Below are positions 52,266 through 61,173 of a stretch of DNA of 64,000 nucleotides, piece by piece (the first letter of the stretch is position 1; the number at the start of each line of letters is the position of its first letter). This DNA is from Paludibaculum fermentans (GTDB lineage Bacteria; Acidobacteriota; Terriglobia; Bryobacterales; Bryobacteraceae). The stretch spans positions 9,067,501-9,131,500 of the forward strand of contig NZ_CP063849.1 of NCBI RefSeq assembly GCF_015277775.1, in the 5' to 3' direction. Below the pieces are notes generated by a model, which searched no databases, was not told the origin of the DNA, and was given only the letters and a program-made list of their open reading frames with translations. A program made the position numbers and the translations under genes.

Positions 52266-53160
52266 CTCAGGGCAAGAAGTTTTAGGACGTTATCAACTTC
52301 ATACTGCATGATGAATTGAATCTCCTCGTCAGACACGTGCGACTACTCGGTGCGCCAAAAACAAGCAGGCACCGATTGCAGTTTTTTGGGTCCTCTGTCG
52401 GCCCACTCCTGAACGCAAAGGCGACGATCGCCTATACCGCTCTCAAGAGTCGCATGCGAGCGCGGTGAGCAGTGGTGATGCCCAGGTTGATTGTTCCACA
52501 ACTGGCGTTCCGATCAAATCGGAAATGGGCCGCACACAGTAAACTTAGATAGGCGAAGCCTCTCCGCTCGGCCCGAATACGAGACATCATTCAGAATCCA
52601 TTCAGGTGCGACATTAAGGTGCGACCCCACTTGCCTTCGTGCCAGATCCCCACCGAATCCCCAGCTGTGCGCTGATCCCGGCCACCTCACACAAATCCCT
52701 CTGAATCCCTAAAATGAGATCTCTCTCCGTTACTCTCCGGGTGGCGGGCATCCGCGGAATGCGGGTCGCCCCGAGCCGGCCTTCCCCTCCAGTTTTGGCA
52801 TGTTGCCGCTTTTGGTAACAGGCAAGGCGACCGTACTCACCTTTCTCGCCACAGCCAAAACAAATCGCAGCCCCGCCTCTCAGTCGGGCCCGCCCATACC
52901 AGCCACCCGGCCCCCCCTGCGCCAACCCCTCCCCCAAGTTCTAGCCTGCATCCAGAGCCGAGGATTCCCCCCCTGGCCCCACCACCACTCCCCCCCCCCT
53001 GTTTCCCTCATGAAGCTTCCTTCAGTCACCGCGGAATCAAATCTTTATTTCCTTTATATTCAACAAACCTCTCCCCAAAACACCCCTCAACCCACCCGTT
53101 ACCCTGGAATCGCGCCGGCTCCCACGCCGGCTTTTTTTATTTCTACGGAGATTCGTCATC
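52266..53160. other. Long intergenic stretch, possible insertion-sequence scar
   Basis: I cannot support a gene in these 895 bp. AGGTGCGAC is repeated at 52604-52612 and 52617-52625 (13 bp apart), the sort of repeated end-motif left by a transposase binding site, but no transposase is present. A 107-codon minus-strand frame (52614-52937) has biased composition and no recognisable domain. The right end holds a perfect terminator and the leader of the next gene. Confidence 0.4.
53114..53138 (+). terminator. Intrinsic terminator just before a start codon
   Basis: GCCGGC (53114-53119), a 6-nt loop, GCCGGC (53126-53131), then seven T residues. It ends 22 bp before the ATG at 53161. No gene precedes it on this strand, so it may end a leader or small RNA, or act as an attenuator. 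Confidence 0.75.
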
Positions 53161-53826
53161 ATGGCTTCCGCCGCCCAGATCACCGCCAACCAGGCCAATG
53201 CCCAACGGTCCACCGGACCCGTCACAACCCAGGGCAAAGCCCGTTCCGCCCAGAACGCCCGCCGCCACGGCCTCACCGCGCGCACCCCCCACATCTCGGA
53301 AGACGACCGCGCCGAATTCGCCGCCCTCGAAGCTCGTCTCCTCCGCGAGACCCACCCCAAGTCCTGTCTCGAGGAAGAGGTCTTCCACCGCATCCTCGCC
53401 CATACCTGGAACCTCCGCCGCATCGAATCCTTCGAGTCCGCCATCCTCGCCGAAACGGACCCAATCGCCTTCTCCGAGACTGATGCCGCCCGCCTGAACC
53501 ACTTCGCCCGCTATCGCCGCGACCTCGAGCGCTCCCTCTACCGCGCTATGAACGAACTCCGCAAACTCCAGACCGAACGGGCTTCTCTCCAGTTCCAGGG
53601 ACCTTTTGCCATCCATGCCATCGCCGAATCCACGCCAATGGCGGAGGTGACCACCCTGCTGCCGCAGCTCCGCGAGGTCTTCAGCGGATCCCATACCGAC
53701 CAGGTCACGGCCCGCGTCCGCTTCACAACCGGTTCCAAAACCGCTGTCCAGTTCAGCAAGTCCTTGACCGCCAAGTGGCTCAAGAAGGTCAGGGCCGGCG
53801 GATCAGCGGCCACGCCCGCCGCCTGA
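53161..53826 (+). CDS. Conserved 'STGP' family protein of unknown function
   Basis: A 221-residue protein with a strongly conserved N-terminal motif seen in a widespread uncharacterised bacterial family: ITANQANAQRSTGPVTTQG, then KARSAQNARRHGLTA. The middle region is charged and helical (EDDRAEFAALEARLLRETHP, RRIESFESAILAETDP, LNHFARYRRDLERSLYRAMNELRKLQTER); the C-terminus is Thr/Ser/Lys-rich and probably disordered. The N-terminal KAR..NARRHG pattern suggests a nucleic-acid contact, but this is a guess. GGAG stands 11 bp before the ATG. A strong terminator lies directly upstream. The family often occurs in many copies per genome in this phylum. Confidence 0.8.
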   Translation: MASAAQITANQANAQRSTGPVTTQGKARSAQNARRHGLTARTPHISEDDRAEFAALEARLLRETHPKSCLEEEVFHRILAHTWNLRRIESFESAILAETDPIAFSETDAARLNHFARYRRDLERSLYRAMNELRKLQTERASLQFQGPFAIHAIAESTPMAEVTTLLPQLREVFSGSHTDQVTARVRFTTGSKTAVQFSKSLTAKWLKKVRAGGSAATPAA

Positions 53827-53869
53827 GAAGCTCAGCCGCTTCCCACGAAACAAAGCCAGTCTCCGCCGC

Positions 53870-53909
53870 AAAAAAAATCGCCCGGGTCACGACCAATGCG
53901 TGCCCGGGC
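53870..53909 (-). terminator. Intrinsic terminator for the TonB-dependent receptor transcript
   Basis: Read on the minus strand, a stem formed by 53899-53909 with 53880-53891 (11 pairs, one bulge, 7-nt loop) is followed by eight T residues (53877-53870). It lies 330 bp beyond the receptor stop. It may also fold at the end of the plus-strand STGP message. Confidence 0.75.
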
Positions 53910-54238
53910 ATGCTCTTCGAAAAATGAATATTGACTTCACGTCGTGGGGGCGCCAGCCCCCGAGCCACAGGAGTGTCTCTATCCGGGTAAGTCTCCCGCC
54001 ACGGTTCGGGCGAGCCCCGCCAATGGCGCTGGCTTCACCCCCCCACAGGGCGGAATGGCCACAACTGGAGGCCGTGGCTGGAGGAGGCGGCGGGCTCTGC
54101 TGGGGCAGAGCCCGCCGGGGATGACCCTGCCGGAAACTCGTTCCGCGCAGCTCTCCCTCTTCCGCCGCCCACCCCGGGCACGCCTGCGGCCGGGCCGTCC
54201 GCGGGGCAGTTCCGCCACACGGCCATCGCCTCAGTCGC
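53910..54238. other. Untranslated 3' region with strong hairpins
   Basis: No gene seen. A GGGGGC/GCCCCC hairpin stands near 53946-53963. A perfect 13-bp inverted repeat (54088-54100 with 54105-54117, arm CGGCGGGCTCTGC, TGGG loop) follows. Both lie in the 3' region of the receptor transcript and may be a REP-like palindrome or mRNA-stabilising structures. Confidence 0.45.
54088..54117. repeat. Perfect 13-bp palindrome with 4-nt loop
   Basis: Arms CGGCGGGCTCTGC and its complement around TGGG. No T tract follows on either strand, which argues against a simple terminator and for a mobile palindromic (REP-like) element. Only one copy is seen in this window. Confidence 0.5.
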
Positions 54239-57200
54239 CTAGAACGTGGCTCGCACGCCCAACTGCACCAGGCGCGGATTGTTCACCTGTGTGGTGATCA
54301 GCCCAAACTGCGCACTGGTATACGTCGTATTCGGGTTCCCGAAAATCGGCGTATTCGTCGCATTCAACGCCTCCGCCCGGAACTGCGCCTTCACCCGCTC
54401 CCGGATGCTGAACGTCTTGAAGATCGACAGATCCAGGTTGCGCGTCGCCGGCCCTCGCACATTCAGGAACCGGCTGATGTTGCCGAAGCTGAACTGCGCG
54501 GACTGCGAGAACGCCGCCGGATTCAGATACCCGTTCAGCCGCTCCTGTGTCGAGCCCTGGGTGGCAACCGCCAACCCCGTCGCATTCGGCCGCTGATAGC
54601 TGGCGCCAATCACGGAATTGTTGTTCGGCTGTGAGATCGATAGCGGGAACCCTGACTGCACGGTAATCACTGAATTCACAGACCATCCCCCAAGGGCGAG
54701 ATCCAGAATCCGGTTGCTGTTCCGCAGATACGGCCGGCCCCGTCCCACCGGCAGGTCGTAGCTCACCGCCGCCGTAAACCGGTTCGGCACATCCTGCGTG
54801 GACAGGCTCCGCTCGGCCGACAGATCGTAGGCGTTCTGCGGGCCGGACACGGTCGCAATCTGGTTCGTGCCCGCCAGGCTGATGCCCGACAGATCATCCG
54901 TACTCCGCGACCACGTGTACGACGCCAGCAGGCTCAGGCCCTGCGACAACCGCCGCTCCGCCCGGAAATAATAGGAGTAGTAGCGCGACGTCCCCGTCCC
55001 GGAGCTGTTCAACGTCACCGACGTGAACTGCGGGAACGGCCTCAACAACTGATTGCGGCTGATATTCGCCGTACCCACCGTGCCCACTCCGCCATTGCCG
55101 AACAATGGATTCGCCACCGGGGCGGTAAGCGACGATCCCTGCGAAGAGTAAGGCGGGTCCAGTTGGTTGATGTTCTGGCCGTTCCGCAACAGCCCCAGCG
55201 AGCGCGAGCCCAGCACGCCCGCCGTGATCACGAATCCGGCCGGCGCCTGCCGCTGGACTTCCAGCGAGATCTGCTGCACATACCCTGCCGAGCGTGTCGC
55301 CGGATCGGTAATCGTGATCGCCTGGCCAATGCCCGACAGGCCGCCCAGCGCATTGCCGGTGGGCTGCAGCAGCCCGTCCGGATACGGATTCGAAAGCGAG
55401 GCCGCCGGAGTGAAATTGCCGTCCGTCGAGGCGTTGATATTCGTGGTCTGCGAATACCCGATCGTGTTCTGGAACGTAAAATAGGTCGGCGCCCAGAAGA
55501 TCCCGTAACCGCCGCGCACCACGGTCTTGTCATTCGCCGAGTAAGCAAATCCCAGGCGAGGCCCCGGCTTGATGCCCTTCGGATCAAACGTCTGCGTCGG
55601 GTTGCCGCCCACGCCCGCATACTGCACGACACCCTTCAGCGCCAGCGCCGGCAGGCTCAGCGGACTCGCCGCTGTCCGATCGAACCCAACAATCAGGTGA
55701 TCGTTCACATCCCGGATCCCCGATTCGTACTCGAACCGGAAGCCGAAGTTCAGCGTCAGCTTCGGCGAGAACCGGAAATCATCCTGAACGAAGCCGCCGT
55801 AGTAGCGGATGTAGTTGTTGAAGTTGGTAACCACGTTCATGCTGCCCGAAACCGGAGCCCCCAGCAGCAGCGTCGCCAGGCTGCTGCCCTGGCCCGTCGT
55901 GGAAACCCGCGGATTCGGGCGCGTGAATACATCCGAGAATCCGAAGCTCGACGGACCTGCGGTCGGCACGCCCGCATCGTTGATGCTGCGCCGCTCGAAT
56001 CCCGCCTTCCAGCTATGCCGCCCCTGGAACTTCGAAACGCTCGCGTTGAAGCTGCGGGAATAGAACACGTCCTGCGAAGCTCCGCCGCCGCCGAAACTGC
56101 TCACGTCGGACATCGTGATGGCCGGAAAGGCCGGGTTGGGCGTGGCAGCTACCAGGGCAGGCGGCAGCCCCAGCGAAGCGAGGTTGAACCCCTGGCTCGC
56201 CTGCGTGCTCCGCGTGTAGAACCGGTTGAACCCCCAACGCAGCACCACCACAGTGGTCGGCGTCGGCGTCAGCGTGGCGTTGGCCTGCGTCGCGTCGATC
56301 TTGCGGTCGCAGCAATAAGTCTGGCTGGGCGAGCCCGCGTTCCCAAAGAGATTCGGCGCGTTGATCTCGAACGTCTTCTGGAAGATGTACGAGGCCGACG
56401 CCCGCAGCCACGGCGTGAACTGGTGATCGGCCTTGGACGCGAACTGGTCGCCTCGATTCGGATAGCTCCCTGTCAGGTTGAGATTCGGAGCACCATGGTA
56501 AGCCGTGGCCGAGTTCGGTAGCGGATAGTAAGAGACCAGGGCCTTTCCTACGGAGTTGATCCGATCCGCTGGAATCACGTTGCCCGCGAACGGCGTGCGC
56601 GTGCCCGCGGTAGTCGTCGTGGCCGGATCGTAGATCGTCTGCTGCGCGCCGCTGCGGCCCACCGTCTGGCTGAAATCGCCTTGCCGCTCCAGCGCCGTCG
56701 GTACGGACAACGCGAACGTCGCGGCGTCCTTCTGACGGTACGCCTCCGTGGCCGCAAAGAAAAAGGTCCGATTGCGGCCGTCGTACAGCTTCGGCACGTA
56801 CACCGGGCCGCCCAACGAGCCGGCCCAATCCCGGAACGGCTGATCCGCAATCCTCTGCCCGGCCCGGTTCGCAAAGAAGTCGTTGGCCAGCCAGTCCGTC
56901 TGCCGGATGTGGCCCACGGCGCTGCCGTGCAATCCGTTCGTACCCGACTTCAGCAGTGTGTTGAATGCACCGCCGCCCGTCCGCCCCGCTTCCGCGTCGT
57001 AGGTGCTCGCCTGCAGTTTCAACTCCTGCACGGCCTCCGGCGAGGGCACAATCACCGCCCGGTTCGTCGAGTCGCTGATCGAGATTCCGTCAACCAGGTA
57101 GTTGTTCGTCCGCAACGGCCCGCCCGCAATCGAAATCTGCGCATTGGCGTTCTGGTCCTGCATGCGCGCAAATTTCGGATTCCCGGCAAACACCACCGTC

Positions 57201-57667
57201 TGCGCCAGCTTCGCCATGTAGAACGGATTGCGCCCCAGAATCGGCAGGTCCGTGATCTTCTGGCTGTCGATCACCTGCCCCGTGGAAGCATCCGCAGCCT
57301 GCAGCAGCGGAGTGCTCTCCGTCACGTTGATCTGTTCACTCACCTGGCCCAGTTCCAGCCGCAGATCCACCGTAATCGCGGTCTGCGTCGGCACCACCAC
57401 GCCGCTGCGCTCCAGCCGCTTGAAGCCTGGAGCCTCGGTCACCAGCCGGTAGGTCGACGGATTCACTGAAGTGAAGACATACTCGCCCTGGTCGTTCGAA
57501 ACCGTCTGGCGGCTCACCTGCGTCTGCTGGTCCGTCAGGCTGACCCGCGCATTGGCGACCGCCGAATTGTTCGGGTCCGTCACCTGGCCGCGAAGCGTCC
57601 CATGGAAAGTCTGCGCTCCCAGCGATGCAGCCAGCAGCAGTAGCGTAAGCGGGATTCTGGTCAACAT
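54239..57667 (-). CDS. Oar-like TonB-dependent receptor with N-terminal carboxypeptidase-regulatory domain
   Basis: A 1142-residue outer-membrane receptor. AAGGAG sits five bases before the ATG at 57667, and a signal peptide (LTLLLLAASLGAQ) follows. Order: CarboxypepD_reg domain (~20-105, GTLRGQVTDPNNSAVANARV), plug (~125-240, ITDLPILGRNPFYMAKLA, NNYLVDGISISDS, VQELKLQASTYDAEAGRTGG), then the beta-barrel to the C-terminal NPRLVQLGVRATF, ending in aromatic Phe as barrel proteins do. It would import a large substrate using TonB; the substrate is unknown. It is divergent from cystathionine gamma-synthase and followed by a strong terminator. Confidence 0.93.
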   Translation of the reverse strand: MLTRIPLTLLLLAASLGAQTFHGTLRGQVTDPNNSAVANARVSLTDQQTQVSRQTVSNDQGEYVFTSVNPSTYRLVTEAPGFKRLERSGVVVPTQTAITVDLRLELGQVSEQINVTESTPLLQAADASTGQVIDSQKITDLPILGRNPFYMAKLAQTVVFAGNPKFARMQDQNANAQISIAGGPLRTNNYLVDGISISDSTNRAVIVPSPEAVQELKLQASTYDAEAGRTGGGAFNTLLKSGTNGLHGSAVGHIRQTDWLANDFFANRAGQRIADQPFRDWAGSLGGPVYVPKLYDGRNRTFFFAATEAYRQKDAATFALSVPTALERQGDFSQTVGRSGAQQTIYDPATTTTAGTRTPFAGNVIPADRINSVGKALVSYYPLPNSATAYHGAPNLNLTGSYPNRGDQFASKADHQFTPWLRASASYIFQKTFEINAPNLFGNAGSPSQTYCCDRKIDATQANATLTPTPTTVVVLRWGFNRFYTRSTQASQGFNLASLGLPPALVAATPNPAFPAITMSDVSSFGGGGASQDVFYSRSFNASVSKFQGRHSWKAGFERRSINDAGVPTAGPSSFGFSDVFTRPNPRVSTTGQGSSLATLLLGAPVSGSMNVVTNFNNYIRYYGGFVQDDFRFSPKLTLNFGFRFEYESGIRDVNDHLIVGFDRTAASPLSLPALALKGVVQYAGVGGNPTQTFDPKGIKPGPRLGFAYSANDKTVVRGGYGIFWAPTYFTFQNTIGYSQTTNINASTDGNFTPAASLSNPYPDGLLQPTGNALGGLSGIGQAITITDPATRSAGYVQQISLEVQRQAPAGFVITAGVLGSRSLGLLRNGQNINQLDPPYSSQGSSLTAPVANPLFGNGGVGTVGTANISRNQLLRPFPQFTSVTLNSSGTGTSRYYSYYFRAERRLSQGLSLLASYTWSRSTDDLSGISLAGTNQIATVSGPQNAYDLSAERSLSTQDVPNRFTAAVSYDLPVGRGRPYLRNSNRILDLALGGWSVNSVITVQSGFPLSISQPNNNSVIGASYQRPNATGLAVATQGSTQERLNGYLNPAAFSQSAQFSFGNISRFLNVRGPATRNLDLSIFKTFSIRERVKAQFRAEALNATNTPIFGNPNTTYTSAQFGLITTQVNNPRLVQLGVRATF

Positions 57668-58150
57668 AGTTCTCCTTCTCAACGGGGGTAAGGGGGAATG
57701 GAGGGCGTCTGTGGGGCGAGGCTCGAGGCCTCGCGAGAGCGAACGGTCGGCTGGCTGGCACTCCTCAAGGCCGCCCACCCGGTAATACAAAGGAAAATAG
57801 CGATAGGGACTCATGACGATCACCCTTCCTGATCTCGCAAAGACACACCTGTAGCCTCTGGCCCGGATTCCTCTTCCGGCTGGACACAGCGCACTTAAGT
57901 TGTTCTTGGGGTTTGGTTTGAACGGAAGATCAGGGTCAACAGCAACAGCCGCGGGAGGAGCGGACCGGCAATACAAGCTCGTCAGTTCTTCGATCAGTAG
58001 ACATTATAGATCTACAATAGGGGATACAAACGAAAGCGTCAAGATAAAACGACCAAATCTGTCTACTATAATTGGAGGCAGGCTGCTGATGCCCAATGTC
58101 CCGGACTCAGCCGCCCGGCCCCAGCCGTACTCTGCTACGACAGCTCACTC
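57668..58150. promoter_or_regulatory. Divergent control region between receptor and cystathionine gamma-synthase genes
   Basis: Perfect TATAAT -10 hexamers occur on both strands: plus 58067-58072 and minus 58008-58003. Neither has a good -35, suggesting activator dependence. AGTAGACA (57996-58003) and TGTCTACT (58060-58067) form an 8-bp inverted repeat that overlaps both -10 elements, a likely site for one shared regulator. TAGATCTA (58007-58014) is a further palindrome. The remaining ~300 bp on the receptor side is GC-rich leader with no gene. Confidence 0.5.
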
Positions 58151-59290
58151 ATGAACTTCAAAACGATCGCGATTCACGCCGGGCACGACCCGAAGAACCA
58201 TCTGGGCGCGGCCATGCCCCCCATCTACCAGACCTCTACCTTCGGTTTTCGCGATGTCGGTCAGCCCGGCCCCTACGACTATTCCCGCAGCGGCAACCCC
58301 ACCCGGGCCGCCCTTGAGGAATGCCTCGCCGCGCTCGAAGGCGGCCGCCGCGGCTTCGCTTTCGCCACCGGCATGGCCGCCGAGACCACCGCCCTCATGC
58401 TCTTCTCGTCCGGCGACCGCATCCTCGTCCAGAACGATCTCTATGGCGGCACCTACCGCCTCTTTGAAACCGTCTTCCGCAAACAGGGCATCACCGCCGA
58501 GTACGTCGACCTGCGCGACCTCGACGCCCTCCGCGCGGCGCTCGCCACGCCGGCCGCCGCCATCTGGATCGAGACCCCCACCAATCCGCTGATGAACCTG
58601 ACCGACCTTGCCGCCGTGGCCGGTCTGGCCCGCGCGCACGGCGCCATCACCATCTGCGACAACACCTTCCTCTCGCCCTACTTCCAACGCCCCCTCGATC
58701 TCGGCATCGACGTGGTCATGCACTCCACCACGAAGTACCTGAACGGGCACTCCGACGTAGTCGGCGGAGCCTTGATCGCGAAGCGGGAAGACCTCTGCGA
58801 CCGCATCGGCGTCCTCCAGAACGCACTGGGCACCTGCGCCGGACCGCAGGACTGCTACCTGGTATTGCGCGGCATCAAGACCCTGGGTGTTCGCATGGAA
58901 GAGCACAACCGCAATGCCCTGGCCATCGCTCATTGGCTGCAGGCGCATCCCGCGGTATCGGAGGTCCTGCATCCCGGTCTGGAATCGCACCCCCAGCACA
59001 GCCTGGCCCTCAAGCAGATGACCGGCTTCGGAGGCACTTTCTCGTTCCGCGTGAAGGGCGGGGAAGCGCAGCTCTACAAGCTGTTGCGGGGGGTAAAGGT
59101 GTTCCTGTTGGCGGAATCGCTAGGCGGAGTCGAGTCCCTCATCGATCACCCGGCCACCATGACCCACGCCAGTATCCCCCCGGAAGTGCGCCAGCGCATG
59201 GGCATCGGCGACGACCTCATCCGCCTCTCGGTAGGCCTCGAGCATGTGGACGACCTCATAGCGGACCTAGACGCTGCCTTGGCTCAATAG
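58151..59290 (+). CDS. Cystathionine gamma-synthase/lyase-family PLP enzyme
   Basis: A 379-residue Cys/Met-metabolism PLP enzyme. The PLP lysine is Lys195 in HSTTKYLNGHSDVVGG. Other family motifs: YDYSRSGNPTRAALEECLAALEGG, FATGMAAETTAL, WIETPTNPLMNL, ITICDNTFLSPYFQRPLDLG and SLGGVESLIDHPATMTHASI. Activity could be gamma-synthase (methionine synthesis), gamma-lyase or a related elimination; sequence alone does not separate these, though the C-terminal HASIPPEVRQRMGI block is common in synthases. It is expressed from a divergent region shared with a TonB-dependent receptor. Confidence 0.9.
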   Translation: MNFKTIAIHAGHDPKNHLGAAMPPIYQTSTFGFRDVGQPGPYDYSRSGNPTRAALEECLAALEGGRRGFAFATGMAAETTALMLFSSGDRILVQNDLYGGTYRLFETVFRKQGITAEYVDLRDLDALRAALATPAAAIWIETPTNPLMNLTDLAAVAGLARAHGAITICDNTFLSPYFQRPLDLGIDVVMHSTTKYLNGHSDVVGGALIAKREDLCDRIGVLQNALGTCAGPQDCYLVLRGIKTLGVRMEEHNRNALAIAHWLQAHPAVSEVLHPGLESHPQHSLALKQMTGFGGTFSFRVKGGEAQLYKLLRGVKVFLLAESLGGVESLIDHPATMTHASIPPEVRQRMGIGDDLIRLSVGLEHVDDLIADLDAALAQ

Positions 59291-59307
59291 CAGCGACCGG
59301 AAAAACC

Positions 59308-59349
59308 AAGGGCGCCCGCCAGACCCGTTTGGTCCAGGGGGCGCCCTTT
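59308..59349. terminator. Bidirectional terminator between convergent genes
   Basis: A 10-bp stem AAGGGCGCCC (59308-59317 with 59339-59348), with an inner GACC/GGTC stem in the loop. It has A residues on the left and T residues on the right, so it can act on both strands. It sits between the convergent PLP-enzyme and DoxX stops. Confidence 0.7.
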
Positions 59350-59374
59350 CATGACACCGTTATGTAAGACCCGC

Positions 59375-59860
59375 CTACACCGTAGCCTCCAACTCGCCAG
59401 CCGGCGCCCGGCCAGTCCCCCGCGCCAGCACGGCATCCAGCGAATACCGTCCCGCCGCGGCCAGCCCGATCGCAATCGCAGCCAACAGATACAACGAGGC
59501 CAACTCGGCCGACTGCCCGGCACTAAGATGCCGGTAAATCGCCACCAGCATCGTGAACCCCACAAACCCCGCGCTCACGCGGGTCAGCAGGCCCACCGCC
59601 ACCAGCAGCGATCCAATCGATTCGGCCAAGGCGGCAGCCACCGCGAATACCCCCGGCAGGGGGAACCCCAGTCCGGCCACACCCGCCACGAACCCCCATT
59701 CCTGACCTTGGAAAACATACCCCGACGCGGCGGCCAGTTTGCTCCAGCCGTGCAACCAGAACAAGCTGAACCCGGCCCCCAGGCGCAGGGCCAGCAGCCC
59801 CGCATCCAGAAGCCGGTCGCTTCGATACGACGAAAAGGAGATCAGGCCCATGGGCGTCAC
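59375..59860 (-). CDS. DoxX-family membrane protein
   Basis: A 161-residue protein with four membrane helices and the DoxX pattern: LLALRLGAGFSLFWLHGWSKL, FAVAAALAESIGSLLVAVGLLTRVSA, TMLVAIYRHL, LYLLAAIAIGLAAAGRYSLDAVL. Members are integral proteins linked to redox or thiol pathways (DoxX/DoxD, MauD-like partners). A GTG at 59860 overlaps the upstream thioredoxin stop by 4 bp (GTGA); an ATG three codons later is also possible. It is co-transcribed with the TlpA-like gene, which supports a thiol-redox role in the envelope. Confidence 0.85.
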   Translation of the reverse strand: MTPMGLISFSSYRSDRLLDAGLLALRLGAGFSLFWLHGWSKLAAASGYVFQGQEWGFVAGVAGLGFPLPGVFAVAAALAESIGSLLVAVGLLTRVSAGFVGFTMLVAIYRHLSAGQSAELASLYLLAAIAIGLAAAGRYSLDAVLARGTGRAPAGELEATV

Positions 59861-61086
59861 CGCGACGAACGGATCGTGTTCTCGGACAGCAGGCGTTCCA
59901 CCGTGGCGGTGAACTCAGCCTTCAGCCTGGTATGCTCTTCGCCCGTGGCTTTACTGGCGAAGCCGGCATGCGCGCCGCGCACCAGCCCGTCCCGCCCAAT
60001 GAAGAATGTAGCCGGCCAGGTGTTCAAGTTCACCGCCTGGGGCAGCTTGTCTTTCAAATCGGACGGCTCGCCGCCCACCAGCACCGTGTACTCAATCCCG
60101 TAGTTCTTGATGAATGCCCGCAAGCGCGTCGGATCCTTCAACTGCTCCGCCTCTTCAAACGACAAGGCGACAATCTCCAGCCCCTGCTTCCGGTACTTAC
60201 GGTAGAGCTCGGCCAGGTACGGAGCCTCATCGTGGCAGTTCGGGCACCAGCTGCCCGTGATGTTCAGCAGCACCACCTTGCCCCGGAACCGCGCATCCGC
60301 ATCGGTCACCGTGGCGCCGTTCAGATCCGCCGCGCTGAAGTGGATCGGCTGGCTCGGATCCTTCACGGAAGTCCAACGCGAGGGATCCGCCGGCTCCGGC
60401 AGTCCTTTGACGCGCGCTTCCGCGCTCTTCACCGCGGTGTAGCGCGTCTTGCCATTCTGCAGGATCCCCAGCGTCCCGTCCCCATTCACCGTGACTTCCA
60501 GCAGCCCGGGCCGTGCCCCCGAGAAGTGGCTCAGCAGGAACTTCCCATCCCGGTACGTGCCCGTGAGTGTCCCCGTATCGCCATCCACCCGCAGGATCGT
60601 CGCCGATACTTCCGGCCCGGATTGCCGCGCAAAGAACCGCCACGCCGCCTCGCCCTTCGGGCTCTTCACCGCGATCTCCCACTGGCCCGCGATGGACGGA
60701 ACCTTCTCCTCCGTCACCGCCACCGGCGCATAAGGCTTGGCCTGAAACACATAAGGCGGGCGCCCCGTGCGGCCATAAGTGCCCGTCAGTTGACCGTTCT
60801 CCAGCTTTGCTTCGAGCTTCGTCGCGTAGTGGTCGAACTGCAGCGACAGCACATTGTTCTCCAAGGTGCCGCCCGTCGAACGCACCCGTTCGTCCCCATT
60901 GAAGAACGCGCCCGACACCTTCCCGTTCTTGCTCGTGATCTCAAAGCGGAACGGGATCGGTAACTCGTTGACGACAACCGTCGCGTCCCAAAGGACGGGA
61001 ACAGCCGGTGTGGCCGCGTACGACGCGCTGGCCAACAGGAGCGAGGCGATGGTGGCGCCGCGCAGGATAGAGCTGGATGTTCTCAT
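59857..61086 (-). CDS. Exported TlpA/ResA-like thiol-disulfide protein
   Basis: A 409-residue exported protein. A signal peptide (SSILRGATIASLLLASASYA) leads to a ~230-residue beta-rich region with repeated strands (FRFEITSKNGKVSGAFFNGDE, LEAKLENGQLTGTYGRTG, GTLTGTYRDGKFLLSHFSG). The C-terminal domain is a TlpA/AlkHP-type thioredoxin with the C-P-N-C motif (GSWCPNCHDEAP, Cys281/Cys284) and the cis-proline region NTWPATFFIGRDG. It would reduce or isomerise disulfides in the periplasm. The start at 61086 gives the signal peptide. It overlaps the DoxX gene and follows a TonB-dependent receptor gene by about 90 bp. Confidence 0.88.
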   Translation of the reverse strand: MRTSSSILRGATIASLLLASASYAATPAVPVLWDATVVVNELPIPFRFEITSKNGKVSGAFFNGDERVRSTGGTLENNVLSLQFDHYATKLEAKLENGQLTGTYGRTGRPPYVFQAKPYAPVAVTEEKVPSIAGQWEIAVKSPKGEAAWRFFARQSGPEVSATILRVDGDTGTLTGTYRDGKFLLSHFSGARPGLLEVTVNGDGTLGILQNGKTRYTAVKSAEARVKGLPEPADPSRWTSVKDPSQPIHFSAADLNGATVTDADARFRGKVVLLNITGSWCPNCHDEAPYLAELYRKYRKQGLEIVALSFEEAEQLKDPTRLRAFIKNYGIEYTVLVGGEPSDLKDKLPQAVNLNTWPATFFIGRDGLVRGAHAGFASKATGEEHTRLKAEFTATVERLLSENTIRSSR

Positions 61087-61173
61087 GTCTCGGATACCTT
61101 TCTCACTCGTATTGCTTCTCGCCAGCCGGCTCTGCGCGGAGCCTTCCGTCTCGCTCAACTACATCGGACAAGG

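Noticed and set aside
52614-52937. Minus-strand 107-codon frame
   Set aside because: Gly/Arg-rich, no domain, and no supporting context; left as intergenic.
57668-57976. Upstream extension of the TonB-dependent receptor frame
   Set aside because: A consensus ribosome site and signal peptide mark the ATG at 57667; upstream codons are not protein-like.
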